DNA of 64,000 bases, from positions 620,001-684,000 of the forward strand of contig NC_063024.1 in NCBI RefSeq assembly GCF_020509005.1, in the 5' to 3' direction. A program made the translations under genes and the position numbers. The DNA is from Fulvia fulva (taxonomy: Eukaryota > Ascomycota > Dothideomycetes > Mycosphaerellales > Mycosphaerellaceae). Within the stretch, counting starts at the first letter, position 1; each line of letters opens with the position of its first letter. The notes under the pieces were generated by a model. The model did no database searches. It saw nothing but the letters and a program-made list of their open reading frames with translations, and was not told the DNA's origin. Of this stretch, positions 1-12,115 are shown one piece after another.

Positions 1-1320
1 GTTCCACCAAGCATTGTACCTTCGATTCTTCTTCTCACTGAACGTCGAAGCAACGCCAGTCAAGAAGTCTTCGGAGAACTCGGCTGTCCAAGCATCGAGC
101 TTCTGTTGCAGCTCTGCTGCCATCGCCTCCGACTCCTGAGTCGATGATGGCTTCATCAGATCGACCTGCAGATACTCGGCCAGTGCTTGGAATTGCTTCT
201 TGGCCATTCTGGTGTTGGTTTTGGTAAGCTCCGCAAGGACTGTCGGATCAACTGCTCCTGATGAGCCACTGTTACCAGCAGTACTCTGAGCCGATCGAGC
301 TTGTAGTGTAATGCCAACCCACTCGGCGTATTTGGCTGCCGTATCATCGAGATACTTTTCAGCTGCAGGCAGAGAAGCAAGTCGTGCTTCTGGCTCTGAG
401 GCGATGGCGAATAGCATGACTGCTACGCTTGGCAGTGGTCCAAGGCCCCATTTGGACGCAAGATACTTGCCGATGGCATCAGCATTGAAGCGGGCGGGCA
501 TCTTGGAGGACACGAGTTTCGCCAACAGTGCCGATGATACTCTGCCAAGCATGAGACTCCCGCCACTGGCAGATGCGGGCACCAGTTCCTTGAGAGGGAT
601 GTCTTCTGGCCTGTCGGGAAGGTTCGTGAACTCGCTGTGGAAGTCTCCCACGATCTCGTTCTGCAATGTTGATTTGCCGTTGCATAGCTCTTTCACCGAC
701 TTTGTCGTTGGAATGCTGAGTATGGGCTTCTTTAACTTCCTCGCCACGAGAGCTCGAACGACCTCTTCCGCTGATACCGGCACATCCGCTATAGTCACTG
801 ACGGGGTCATAGGCTCTAGCAACTTCGTCGAGGTCGTCGTTGCTCGTGTCAGCCGCGGTCTTTCTGGTGCAGCTTCAGGCGCTGGCTCCTGCGCTGTCGG
901 CTCTTCCACTGCGGCTTCGATCGGTGCATCGTATTCGTATCAAAGCTCTTTGCTATGCTGTGTACTGGCGAGAAATTGGACATTGGCTTCTGCTGGTCGT
1001 TCCGCGGACTGGACTTTGCGCTTTATCGTCTTTTGACCCATGCCAAGCAGCACGCTGGAAGGACCAAACTCGATGAAGCGATCCACAGCATCTTTGCCTG
1101 AGAGCAGACTCTCTTGCGTGTCGACCCTGGACTACCGTCAGCATCATAGGTGAGTTATGCCGTTGGAAGTACTGACCATTTTACAGGAAACGCGAATTGA
1201 TGGCTGCCAATAACCTCTGTCAGTACTTTCATGCTATCGCGACCTCTTCCATGCTTACACTAGGAGCTCAACAAGCAATTGATGAGCAATTGTCTTGCTA
1301 TCGAGCTTCTCTCTCGCCAT
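1..1320 (-). pseudogene. hexA: Fatty acid synthase alpha subunit, hexA-type, 5' part, with an in-frame stop
   Basis: This gene runs off the left edge. Three exons can be read on the minus strand: 1320-1259 (ATG at 1320), a 27-base micro-exon 1203-1177, and 1126 to below 1. The N-terminus has the FAS-alpha pattern HQFAFPVKW then VDTQES, followed by RFIEFGPS (end of the malonyl/palmitoyl transferase fold). The acyl-carrier domain follows, with GKSTLQ whose serine (codon 672-670) would carry phosphopantetheine, and then a helical linker up to the edge. With HexB it would make the hexanoyl starter for a norsolorinic-acid-type polyketide. The reading frame is open except for one TGA at 942-940, between SKEL and YEYD, where the family normally has an aromatic residue. 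Translation would stop after about 91 residues, before the carrier domain. Divergence from hexB supports the hexA assignment over the primary-metabolism FAS. The stop could also be an assembly error. Confidence 0.8.
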
Positions 1321-2297
1321 CTCGTCGAGATCTGATCAAGCTAAGCTCGAACCGAATCATGAAATTTCGAAGTCAACGACAAATGAAAGGCAACAACTAA
1401 GCAACCATTACACATCGCAATACAGTATCATGCAACACCATACATAGAGACGTCAGACTAGGTCATTGCTTACACGTGGAGAGCGAGCACGTTTCGTCCT
1501 CGATGTCGGACTGTTGCGCTTCTGCTCGGGGCATGTGTTCCGAACTTGGCTAAAGCGGCTGTTCCCGACGTCCGAAGTGCTGGACACCGAGCTATACCAG
1601 ACCTCTGCATCTCGTTACGCACTGACTTGGAATACAAAGAGTGGATCTCGATCTCGATCGTCGCCTGGTAATGATCAGCTGCGTCGTGCTCGTGTGGTCA
1701 ACTCATAGGCGCCACGCCTGGTGGCCGGTGCACCTCGAGGTCTCCGAGCACCATCGTCGCGAGTGCACTTTTCCACTGCCATGTGTTAGTGCCTGGAGCA
1801 CTGCAGGGGCACCTGGAATTCGCGCTCAAGAGGTGATTGTCTGGATAACGGCCTGCTGCGGGTGACTGACTGCCTCATCGAAGTCGTTGACGGTAATCCA
1901 TGGTGTCCAGGTTGGAGCGGCCGTGACGATCGACAGTTAGCAAGGTGGACGAGACTTGCGATAGGGCTGGCTCGACTCCATGTGCATCCGGTGCCCTCGC
2001 CCATGTCCGACACTACTCTCTGTTCCCGACAGCAGCACCGAAGTCCCCACGCACGATGAACAGCTTGATAGCTGAAGCGTGCTGTGTGGTCTCGCATACC
2101 TAGCGATACGTCTCTATTGATTAGGATTCCCTGTTACACCTTACCGTCGCTGCACCTCTTTTCATATCTCCAACACATCGTTTGACTTTACCCTTCACCC
2201 ACTATCTTGCATTGCCACGAAGCTAGGCTATCGACTGCCATCGACTGGCCTCACATGGTTTAACAAGTAACAACAGTGCTCGAATATTGCTCGAAAG
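1321..2297. promoter_or_regulatory. Bidirectional spacer between hexA and hexB
   Basis: This 977-base stretch separates the two divergent start codons and presumably holds both promoters. Reading both strands by eye for the AflR consensus TCGSWNNSCGR, I found no full match. One relaxed match of the TCG-N5-CGR type lies at 1565-1575 (minus strand, TCGGACGTCGG), failing at one position. No convincing coding frame is present. Confidence 0.5.
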
Positions 2298-5200
2298 ATG
2301 GGCGCGAAGCACCAAGGTCGTCACGACTCAGCCCTTATACAGGCTGCTCAAGACGGCGATGCAAGAATCACAGCTGCCTTCGGCGGTCAAGGCCCCAGCA
2401 ACCTGAATTGTTTCAACGACTTGCTTGAGTAAGTGAGAAGAGATCGAGTGCTGAAGAGAACTAATAGCCGCGTAGACTTAACAAGACGTACGGCTCAACG
2501 CTTAGACCGCTCATCCACACTGCCGATGCAACATTGAGCGAATTGGCATCACTACCTCATAGCAGTGGATTTCACGAGGATGAAGGGTTCGAGATACTGG
2601 AATGGCTGGAAGACCCAGCGGAAGCACCAAGTCGGGACTATCTCGCTCTCTCGCCGATGAGCTTCCCGATCAACACACTGATCAGCTTGTGCAACTACTG
2701 CATCACACTTCGAGCTCTCAAGCTCGACCCGAGCCAGTTCCGATCACTACTAAAGAGCGTTGTGGGACACTCGCAAGGCATTTTTGCTGCAGCCGCTGTG
2801 GCAAAGGCCGATAGCTGGGAGTCGTTCCTGGAAGCCGCAGATCTTGCTCTTCAAATCTCCTTCTGGGTCGGTCTGGAAAGCCATACTGCTGCACCACATG
2901 CACAAATCTCGGCTGCTGCCGTACAAGACTGCATCGATCATGGCGAGGGACAACCATCGTCGATGCTTGGCATCACCGGACTCAACCGTGCTCAAGTAGA
3001 AATGCTTGTCGAGCATGTCAACAAGAGCCTCGTCGACGAGAACCGACACGTCTATCTCGCATTGGTCAACTCGAGAGACAAGTATACAATCGCAGGCCCA
3101 CCACAGTCACTGCGGGCAGTCTGTGTTCAGCTTCGCGAGATCCGGGCTGCCAACGGCGTTGACCAGTCACGCACCCTGTTCAACAAACGCAAGCAGGATG
3201 TAGATGCTCAATTCTTGCCCATATCAGCTCCCTATCACAGCCAGTACCTCAAGAGAGTCGGCAATCACGTGCTTGATGCGCTTGAGGTCGATTTGCTCGG
3301 AAGCGAACTCGGCACACCTTTGCTACATACTAAGAGTGGACGAAACTTACAGGACTGGAAGTCGGAGAGCATTGTCAAAATACTTGTGAGTGCTGTCACC
3401 ACCGACATGGTCGAGTGGCCCAACATTTGCCAACAGCTTGACTCCTCGCACATCCTCGGCTTCGGACCTGGCAACATTGGCTACCTAATACACGAAACGA
3501 CAGAAGGCACAGGCGTGCGAGTGATACAGATGAACGACAGGTCCCCAGGCTCAAGAGGTATTGGCGCCCGTGCTGAGCTCTTCTCAGACGAAATGCCACC
3601 ACAAGCTCTGGACTGGCGAGAGGCATTTGGGCCCAAGCTTGTTCTTGATCATCGGGGCGATGTTCAAATTCAGACCAAGATGACACAATTGTTGAATGCA
3701 CCGCCAGTGATGGTCGCCGGAATGACACCTACCACTGTGCCTTGGGACTTCGTCTCTTGTGTTATGCAGGCTGGCTACCACGTCGAGCTAGCAGGCGGAG
3801 GCTACTCAAGTGAGCCATATTTCGAGAGAGCACTGCGGAAGCTGGCTGCCAGCATACCCATCTACCGCGGCATTACATGCAATCTCTTATATGCCAGCCC
3901 ACAGACGATCGCATGGCAAGTCGATGTCCTCCGTCGACTAGTCAAGGAAGGCATATCTGTTGAAGGTGTCGCTATTGGCGCCGGCATTCCATCTCCAGAT
4001 GTCGTCAAAGGGTACATTGAGTCGATTGGACTAAAACACATCTCATTCAAGCCAGGATCTTCAGCCGCAATTGACGAAGTGATCGAGACCGCTCAGGCGC
4101 ATCCTCACTTTCCCATCGGCCTACAGTGGACTGGAGGACGAGCCGGAGGACACCACTCTTTCGAAGACTTCCACCTACCGATATTGAAGGCGTATCCCCG
4201 CATCCGTAGATGTGCAAACATTGTGCTCATCGCTGGCAGTGGCTTTGGAGGAGGTTCTGACACTTGGCCATACATTTCTGGTGACTGGTCCAAGTCTTTC
4301 GGCTATGCACCAATGCCGTTTGATGGAGTCCTACTAGGCAGCCGAATGATGGTCGCCAAAGAGGCCCACACGTCACCACAAGCGAAGCAGCTCATTATCC
4401 AGACTGAAGGCGTCGACGATAACGACTGGCATAGCTCATTCGATGCACCAACTGGTGGAGTGATCACAATTACATCTGAGCATGGCCAGCCAATCCACAT
4501 GCTTGCTACCCGAGGTGTCATGCTGTGGAAGGAGTTCGACAAGCGTATATTCTCAATCAAGGACACCAACAAACGTTTGAGCTACCTGCGCACGCATCGA
4601 GAAGAGATCATCACCCGACTGAACAAAGACTACCAGAAGCCGTGGTTCGGTGTCGATGGTAATGGCCAGAATGTGGACCTCGATAGCATGAGCTATCGCG
4701 AAGTGCTTGGTAGGATGTGTCAACTCATGTCTCGTGGCGACAAGGGCTGGATTGATCCCTCATGGCTGACCATGGTCCATGACTTTGTTGAGATCGCCGG
4801 CGAGCGTTTCGGATGCCATGTCGACACTCATGCTACAAAGTCAAGTGAGATCCGCAAAGCGTTTGAGGGAGCTCTCGGCAACGATATCGACGATACGCTA
4901 TATCCTGAGGACGTTGCTCTCGTGATGGAGCTATTCAGACGGCGTGGAAGGAAGCCTGTACCCTTCGTGCCGGCATTGGACGAGAACTTCGAGACATGGT
5001 GCAAGAAAGACTCTCTCTGGCAGTCCGAAGATGTTGATTCGCTTGTGGGCAAGGATGTACAGCGTGCCTGCATCATTCAAGGACCGGTTGCCGTGCGACA
5101 ATCGATTATTCACGATGAGCCTGTGCGAGACATACTAGACAATATCTGCAACTATCACATCGAGAGCCTGTCGCAAGCGGGTGTGACGCCTGGATCAATC

Positions 5201-8200
5201 AGCAAACAAGACAATGGCATACCGAGGTCCGTCAAGAAGAGTGTGCCCGGCGTCCAGATCTCCATCGACAAATCGACGGTACGATGTGAAGTTCTCAAGA
5301 CAGATCGACTTCCGCCGGAAATGGATGCATTGATCGAGCACATCGTCGGATCTGCCGCCGACTCTTGGGCACGCCACTGTTTGAAGGACGATTGGATCTT
5401 CAGAGACCAAGCCCGACTCAGGAACCCAATACGCACTGCCTTTCTACGACAGATCCAGCCGGGAGAGGTCATCGAGGTACGTCTCGGTCGAGATGGTCAA
5501 GCCCAAGCAATAGCACTCAAGGCGGCTCTCTTTGGCAAATCGAGCCTACAGACAGTGCTTCGTATCGCGTCAACAGATGGCAAAAGTATCAAGGTGGCAC
5601 TTACGCCGCCGTCTTTCCTGTCCGACAAACCTCTTGGCTTACAATTCGCTTACCAACTGTCACGGAAGTCTCGAGGCTCGAAACTAGTAGAGGTGACACC
5701 CGATAGACTGGACACCATCAAAGGCTTCTATGCGCAACTATGGACTGCCGGCACTCATGATGTCAAGCAATCTGGACTGAGCTCCGAGTTCTGGGGTGAG
5801 CCTACGACGCTGATTGCGCAAGACGTGCAGAACTACACAGCGGTCGTCGGCCGTAGCACATCACCTGAACTACAAGCTTGGAACCCAACAGGATCTGTGC
5901 CGCTGGACTACTGCATCGTGCTTGCATGGACTGCCCTTACGAAACCTTTGACAATACCTGCACTACAATGCGATCTTCTCAATCTCCTGCATCGCTCGGT
6001 CAACTTCAAGTATGCGACGAACGCAACGCCATTGCGTCTGGGAGATGTTACGCAGACTGTATCACGCATCACATCTCTCACCATTCAGCCAACTGGAAAG
6101 CTAGTAGAAGTTTCAGCAGAACTTTGTCGTGATGAAAAGACTGTGGTTACCATCACGACAGAGTTCTTCATTGTTGGACAATTCGAGGACTACGGAACAC
6201 AGTTCAAGTCCTTCGATGAGCCGATGCTTGAAGTCCATGTGCATTCGGCCACTCGTCAAGCACTGCTGCAGAGCCGAAAGTGGTTGATCCTTGACGATCC
6301 GTCGATGGACCTCGCTGGCTTGACGCTGTCTTTCAATTTGAACACATACACAATGTTCAACAACGAAGGCAAAGTCGGTGCGTTACAAGTCGCTGGGACA
6401 GTCTCAAAGGTGGAGAGCTCTGGCTTCGATACTCGGATTGGCAACATTTACTTCGAGGAAGACTCGTGCATCGGCAACCCGGTGATCGACTTCCTCCACA
6501 GGCATGGCTACCTCAGGGAGACACGCCAAGCCCTCGAGAACCCTGGCTGGACCGATGGCTCGACTGTGGTAGTCAAGGCGCCGATCAAGAGCAATCAATA
6601 TGCAGTGGCGTCCAAGGATACGAATCCTCTGCATGTCTGCGACGTCTTCGCGAGGTATGCTGGCCTACCGGGCACTGTGGTGCACGGTATGCACACGTCG
6701 GCAATCGTCCGACGAACTGTCGAGTGGGCAGTGAACGATTCAGATCGTTCTCGCTTCAAGAAGTGGCAAGTCAGCTTTGAAGGCATGGTGTGGCCGAACG
6801 ATCGCATCAAGGTTCAGCTTCAGCACATTGCCATGGAGGATGGGCGAATGGTCATGAAAGTGCAAGCTCACAACGACGAGACTGGCGACAAGGTGATTGA
6901 AGCGGAGGCCGAGGTTGAGCAACCGCGTACTGGCTATGTGTTCTGCGGACAGGGCAGCCAAGAGAAAGTATGACGATCGCACTGTGGCCTGTTATGCTTT
7001 TTACTGACGTTGCGTGTAGGGAATGGGTATGTTGCTGTACCATGCGCGACCAGAAGCGAAGGCTCTCTGGGATCGTGGTGACAAATACCTTCGCGAGAAT
7101 TATGGTCAGTAATACCCGACTCTTGTCATGAAACATGATACTAATCTGCTGCAGGCTTCTCGCTGCTCAGTCTTGTACGCGAGAACCCGACGACCTTGAC
7201 TATCAACTTTGGCGGCCGACGAGGCAAACGGATACGTGATAACTACTTGGCCATGACCAAGAAGACGTCTCTCGAGAAAGATGCCAAAGACGTCTGCATC
7301 GTGCAAGGTCTCACGCCCACATCGACATCGTATACCTTCTCGGAAGCCAAAGGACTGCTGTTCTCCACTCAGTTTTCTCAACCGGCTTTGGCATTGATGG
7401 AAATGGTTGAGCACGAACATCTGGTTGCCAAGGGTGTCGTACAGCCCAGCGCACTCTTCGCTGGCCACTCTCTGGGCGAATACGCTGCACTGGGTGCTTG
7501 CACAACGTTCATGTCCTTTGAGAGCTTGCTCACATTGATCTTCTATCGTGGCTTGAAGATGCAGAATGCTCTTGAGCGGGATGCCAATGGCCGGACTGAC
7601 TACTCGATGATGGCTACTGACCCGTCTCGCGTCGGTAAAGGTATGTTTCGCGCTCCACACAGAAGAATGATGGTTAACGTATAGCAGGCTTCGACGAGCG
7701 AGCATTTCAATGCCTGGTGGAACTTGTCAACGAAGAGACAGGACTGCTAATGGAGATCGTCAATCACAACGTCAGATCCCAGCAGTATGTCTGCGCTGGT
7801 CACTTCCGCGCCTTGTGGATCCTTGGAAAAGTCTGCGATGACCTTGCGAAACATCCTAAGATTCATCTTCTGTCTATGCAGGACTTGAAAGACATGGTCA
7901 CAGCACATGTACCCGCTGCGACGAAACTCACGAACGACGTTGTTTTGATGCGCGGCAAGGCTACCATACCGCTGAATGGCATCGACATACCCTTTCATTC
8001 GACGATGCTGAGAGGGGAGATCGAGCACTTCCGACGCTACCTCTTGACTAAAGTCAATGTCCCTGACATCAAGCCCAAGGAGCTGGTTGGAAAATGGATA
8101 CCAAACGTTGTCGGCAAGCCCTTCTCTTTGGATCGATCGTATATCGAGCACGTCCAACATGTCACTGGCAGTGAGCCGTTACAGCGAATGCTCGAAGCGA

Positions 8201-8208
8201 TGGCATAG
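2298..8208 (+). CDS. hexB: Fatty acid synthase beta subunit, hexB-type
   Basis: Five exons are readable: 2298-2428, 2476-6967, 7020-7104, 7155-7640 and 7688-8208, giving 1904 residues, the size of HexB/StcK and shorter than primary FAS beta subunits (about 2050-2100). In order, I see the acetyltransferase with GHSQG (Ser about 143), the FMN enoyl reductase starting near VAGMTPT and holding [14 protein letters not shown] (about 590), the dehydratase region, and the malonyl/palmitoyl transferase with GHSLGEY (Ser about 1675). All intron phases join cleanly and there is no internal stop. It should pair with the alpha subunit encoded divergently next door to form a dedicated hexanoate synthase in the cytosol. 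The start ATG was chosen because it opens the conserved N-terminal FGGQG region. Identity as the pathway enzyme rests on size and on its neighbours. Confidence 0.92.
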
Positions 8209-8589
8209 CGAGGAGAGTGATGGGAGGATCTGCAACTTCCATGGCGTCGGGAGCAAGCGCATATGGGCTTCGTGGCCATTACGGTGATTTCCTACCGTCT
8301 TCATTATCGTCAGATCGTTTTTAAGGCTCTGAACCGAAGAGGTCACAGCAACATGCAAATTACACACATGATGTTCGATTCAGACCCAATGAAGAGACTC
8401 GAGATACTGGCGAGTTGCAAGTGCACATACACTTGCAGAGCACAGATTTGGTCTCTGCAATGCCGCGCGCTACCAGGCCGTGCCACAGGTGCAGCAAGAT
8501 CGCGCAGGTACGGAATGGTATCGCTCCCAAAATCGTGTGCAGTAGCCAGGGAGTCCACGCCAAGCTACTGTGCTTGGTGGAGCCTTGTA

Positions 8590-8600
8590 CCGGACTCCGA
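8590..8600 (-). promoter_or_regulatory. Candidate AflR binding site upstream of the avnA-type P450
   Basis: The minus strand reads TCGGAGTCCGG, a full match to the AflR consensus TCGSWNNSCGR. It ends 174 bases before the P450 ATG. The same 11 bases occur at 57498-57508 in front of nor1/adhA. Binding is inferred, not shown. Confidence 0.6.
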
Positions 8601-8773
8601 CACTATTCCGACTTATAGCAGCGCACGACACGATGCCAGCGTCATTGCCACATCGTACACCGAAGAATCATTTTACCTTTCCGCGACTATCGTCCAAGCA
8701 ATATGCGCTGACTCTACTGTAGGTCCTAGCAAAACAAAATTCGAGCTCTTTCCCTTTCTCCCTTGCATCAACG

Positions 8774-10514
8774 ATGGCGACCATATCAGCCCAAGTGCTT
8801 GGGTCGCTTGAGGGATATCTGAGTTTCTTCATGCCTCGTGGCAATGGTTCTTCTCTTTTCCGGCTCATATTTGGGTACTCATTAGCCGCTTTCGTTATTG
8901 GCATCAGCTCTGTAAGCACAGTCCGCCCATGGCTAGATGAGGGTGGAAGGACTGACATTTCAATGCAAGGTGCTGCTATGGACTCTGGCGACGATTTTCT
9001 ACCGACTGTACCTCCACCCGCTTAGACGGTATCCTGGTCCGAAGCTGTGGGCAGTCTCACGTCTTCCATATATCCGTAGCACAGTGAAAGGAACGATCGT
9101 TCACGACTTTCACAAGTTGCACCAGCAGTATGGATCGGTCGTTCGAATTGCGCCAGATGAGCTATCTTACAGCACTCCCGATGCCACCAAAGTCATCTAC
9201 CAGTCAAACCCCGAGCTGCATAAGGATCCGATGCATTTGCCTCCCTTCCATAATGGCACACCCGGGATCCTTGCAGCGGAAGAGCAACATCACAGACGAT
9301 ATCGACGGCTGCTCGCATACGGCTTTTCTGATCGTGGCATGCGAGCGCAACAACCATTGATTCAGCGTCATATAAATCTTCTGGTCAAACGACTGGGCCA
9401 GAAATCTGCCAAAGGCTCTCTGGACATCGTGGAGTGGTACAACTGGTGTACATTTGACATTGTAAGTATGCTCTTTTGTCTATATCTGTTCATCGGGCTA
9501 ATGCAAGACCGAGATTGGTGACCTTGCCTTCGGCGAGTCATTCGGTTGCCTGGAAGAGTCAAAAACACACGAATGGATTGCATCGATAGCAGGCAACGTC
9601 AAGGCTATCCCGATCATCAACGCCATTCGTCGCTTCAACCTGGACTGGGTAATCCCAATGATAGCTCCGAAGAAGCTACTCAAGATGAGGCAGCGAAATG
9701 CTCAATTCACCGAAGGCAAAGTCGATCAGCGTCTCAACTACGGCGTGGACCGCGGAGATCTCTGGGACGGTGTCATGGATCCCAAAGGTACCAAGGGTGG
9801 CATGTCTCGACAAGAGATGATCAGCAACGCAAGTGCCATCGTGCTTGCAGGAAGCGAGACATCCTCGACACTGCTGAGTGGCTGCACATGGCTTCTGTTA
9901 AAGAATCCGGACGTCCTAGCCAAGCTAAAGGAGCATGTCAGGAGCTCATTCACAGATCAATCTGAGATTGATTTGATCAGTGTAGGCAAGCTTGACTACA
10001 TGGCTGCTGTTTTGGACGAAGCATTGCGCCTTTATCCTCCAGTACCCATGCAGAGTAATAGAATTGTCAACAGTGGAGGAGTTGATATCGCAGGGCAACA
10101 GGTGCCTGCTAGGGTGAGTACTGTCCCTCATAAAAGCTGCGAGCACTGGTATTGACGACTTCCTAGACGACTGTAGTCGTGCAGCAATACGCCGCCTGTC
10201 GTTCGAGTGAGAACTTCCGTCGACCTGACGAGTTTCTTCCGCAACGGTGGCTCGGCGATCCAGAGTTTGCGAATGACCGACGTTCAACATCTCAGCCTTT
10301 CAGTGTTGGGCCACGCAATTGCATTGGTCGCCAGCTTGCTCATGCAGAAATGCGCCTCATCTTGGCACAAATTCTGTGGCACTTCGACCTGGAGCTAGAT
10401 GCACCGAAGATGGGTGCGCGAGACTGGCTTCGCGAACAGGGTGTCTGGATCTTGTGGGACAAGAGTCCTTTGTGGGTGCGATTGATACCTAGACTTCTCG
10501 AGAAGAGCGGGTAG
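8774..10514 (+). CDS. avnA: Cytochrome P450, CYP60-like (averantin hydroxylase AvnA type)
   Basis: Four exons, 8774-8911, 8970-9461, 9508-10113 and 10167-10514, encode 527 residues with all introns in phase. An N-terminal hydrophobic segment would anchor it in the ER membrane, followed by YPGPKLW, the I-helix AGSETSS, the K-helix EALR, and the heme loop FSVGPRNCIG (Cys about 464). The C-terminus ends like the CYP60 group that includes AvnA/AflG and VerB/AflL. It lies 565 bases downstream of hexB, and the second CYP60-like gene in this window sits beside nor1 and adhA. From memory, Dothistroma keeps avnA with hexA/hexB and verB with nor1/adhA, so I assign this copy to AvnA, which hydroxylates averantin at C-5'. 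Sequence alone cannot exclude the VerB role. Confidence 0.8.
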
Positions 10515-11052
10515 ACCCGGAGATTGGGATACAGACAGCGAGCAAGAGATAGTCCCCCTTTCAAATTAAGATAATTTCCTCTCGAGACCGTGTCCTGCGT
10601 CCTCATGTTACCGTGAATCGCAAGACGCGATGTTGACCGTGCGGCGGCCATACTTCGGGAGCGCACAGACATGAGGTGAGTGAAGTAGACGCACGACGCT
10701 TCGCAGCCATGCCTGACACAGAAGTCCGTCGGATGCGGCTTTGAAATGAAGATGTCCGCAAGTGAATGTTGTCTGCGACATGTGATAACGATGAGGGTCA
10801 TGTCATGCCAAGGTGGAAGGAATGTCGATTCACGGCTTTTGCGGACTACGGAGACAGGACTTTATGAAACTCTGATTCTGAATGTGAGCATACAAAGCTC
10901 CAGACCCCGCTCAGGTGCCTCAAGTGCGGACATAAAAAGTCGTATCGACTCGCAGACATCGTGCTCATTGACATCTTCAATTGCATCGAAGTTCTCGAAT
11001 AACACCCACTCAACAATCCGGACACTAAGACATTCAAACCACGACCAACAAA

Positions 11053-12115
11053 ATGCCTGCAGCAGGAGACATCATACAGTTCATGGGAGGTCAGATCTTT
11101 GGATCGACCAAACTGCCCAATGTTACCTTTGCTGGACAGACAGTGGTCGTCACCGGTGCGAATAGCGGCCTAGGATACGAGTGCTGCAAGCATCTGTAAG
11201 CACCCTGTAACAATGAGACCTCCCATTGCTTTACGCTAACACGTCCTCGGGGTCAAGATGAACGTGGGAACTCTGATTATGGGTTGCCGAAGCGTCTCGA
11301 AGGGCGAGGCAGCAAAGAGAGAGATCATTGGCAAAGGCTCTCGAGCCGATGTTCAAGTATGGGAAGTCGACATGGCCAGCTACTCCTCCGTCAGGGCCTT
11401 CGCGAGCCGGATAAGCAGAGAGTGCCAGCGGGTTGATGCAGTTCTCGCCAACGCCGGCATTTCGACCAATCAGTTCCACGTTGCGGAGAGCCTCGAGGAG
11501 ACACTAACAGTCAACGTCGTCTCGACTTTTCTCCTTTCGCTCTTGGTCCTGCCATCACTTGAGCAGACGGCCCGACGAACCGGCTCGCCTACCCACCTCT
11601 CCATCGTTGGCTCGAACGTCCACGCCTTCGCGGACCCGAACATCATCACACAATCATCACAAGGCAGCGTCTTCAGCTGAGCCAGCAATGAGAAGGAAGC
11701 AGACATGGGCGCTCGATACTTCCAAACTAAGCTCATGGTCATGCTCCTAGTCCAAGAAATTGCTGGCCGGATCTCGAAGTTGGACAAGGCCAGTAACTCA
11801 AGAAGCGTCATCGTCAACTGCCCTAGCCCAGGCTGGTGCAAGACACCACTGTTCAGGACAGACGATGGTGGCTTCTGGGGTCGGAACATGTTGAAGCTGA
11901 TTGGTCGTGATGCAGAGCCTGGTGCAAGGTGCTTCACTTCTGCTATCGCTGCGGGTCCAGAGACACATGGCCAGTACCTAAGCGAATGCCAGGTGAAGAA
12001 CACATCAGCTTGGGTAAGGAGTCAGGAAGGCAAGGAGAGCCAGAAGAAGCTTTGGGGCGAGATGCAAATGTTGCTGAACCAGATATCACCGGAAGCGACT
12101 GAGGTATTGGTATGA
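11053..12115 (+). pseudogene. Short-chain dehydrogenase, WW-oxidoreductase/retinol-dehydrogenase-like, broken
   Basis: Exon 1 (11053-11195) carries the cofactor motif TGANSGLG, and the downstream frame carries NAG (ANAGIS) and the catalytic YFQTK (Y-x3-K), so this was a classical SDR. Two lesions are visible. First, after a good donor (GTAAGC at 11196) and a good branch site (GCTAAC at 11235-11240), the position that would restore the frame, 11249-11250, reads GG instead of AG. The next AG shifts the frame straight into a stop. Second, an in-frame TGA at 11678-11680 divides the coding frame, while similarity to the family continues to 12115. The gene sits between avnA and aflR, but I do not match it to a named pathway step. 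Its original substrate is unknown. Confidence 0.65.

Noticed and set aside
311..1036. 241-residue plus-strand open frame.
   Set aside because: It is the shadow of the FAS-alpha coding sequence on the other strand, which has clear family motifs.
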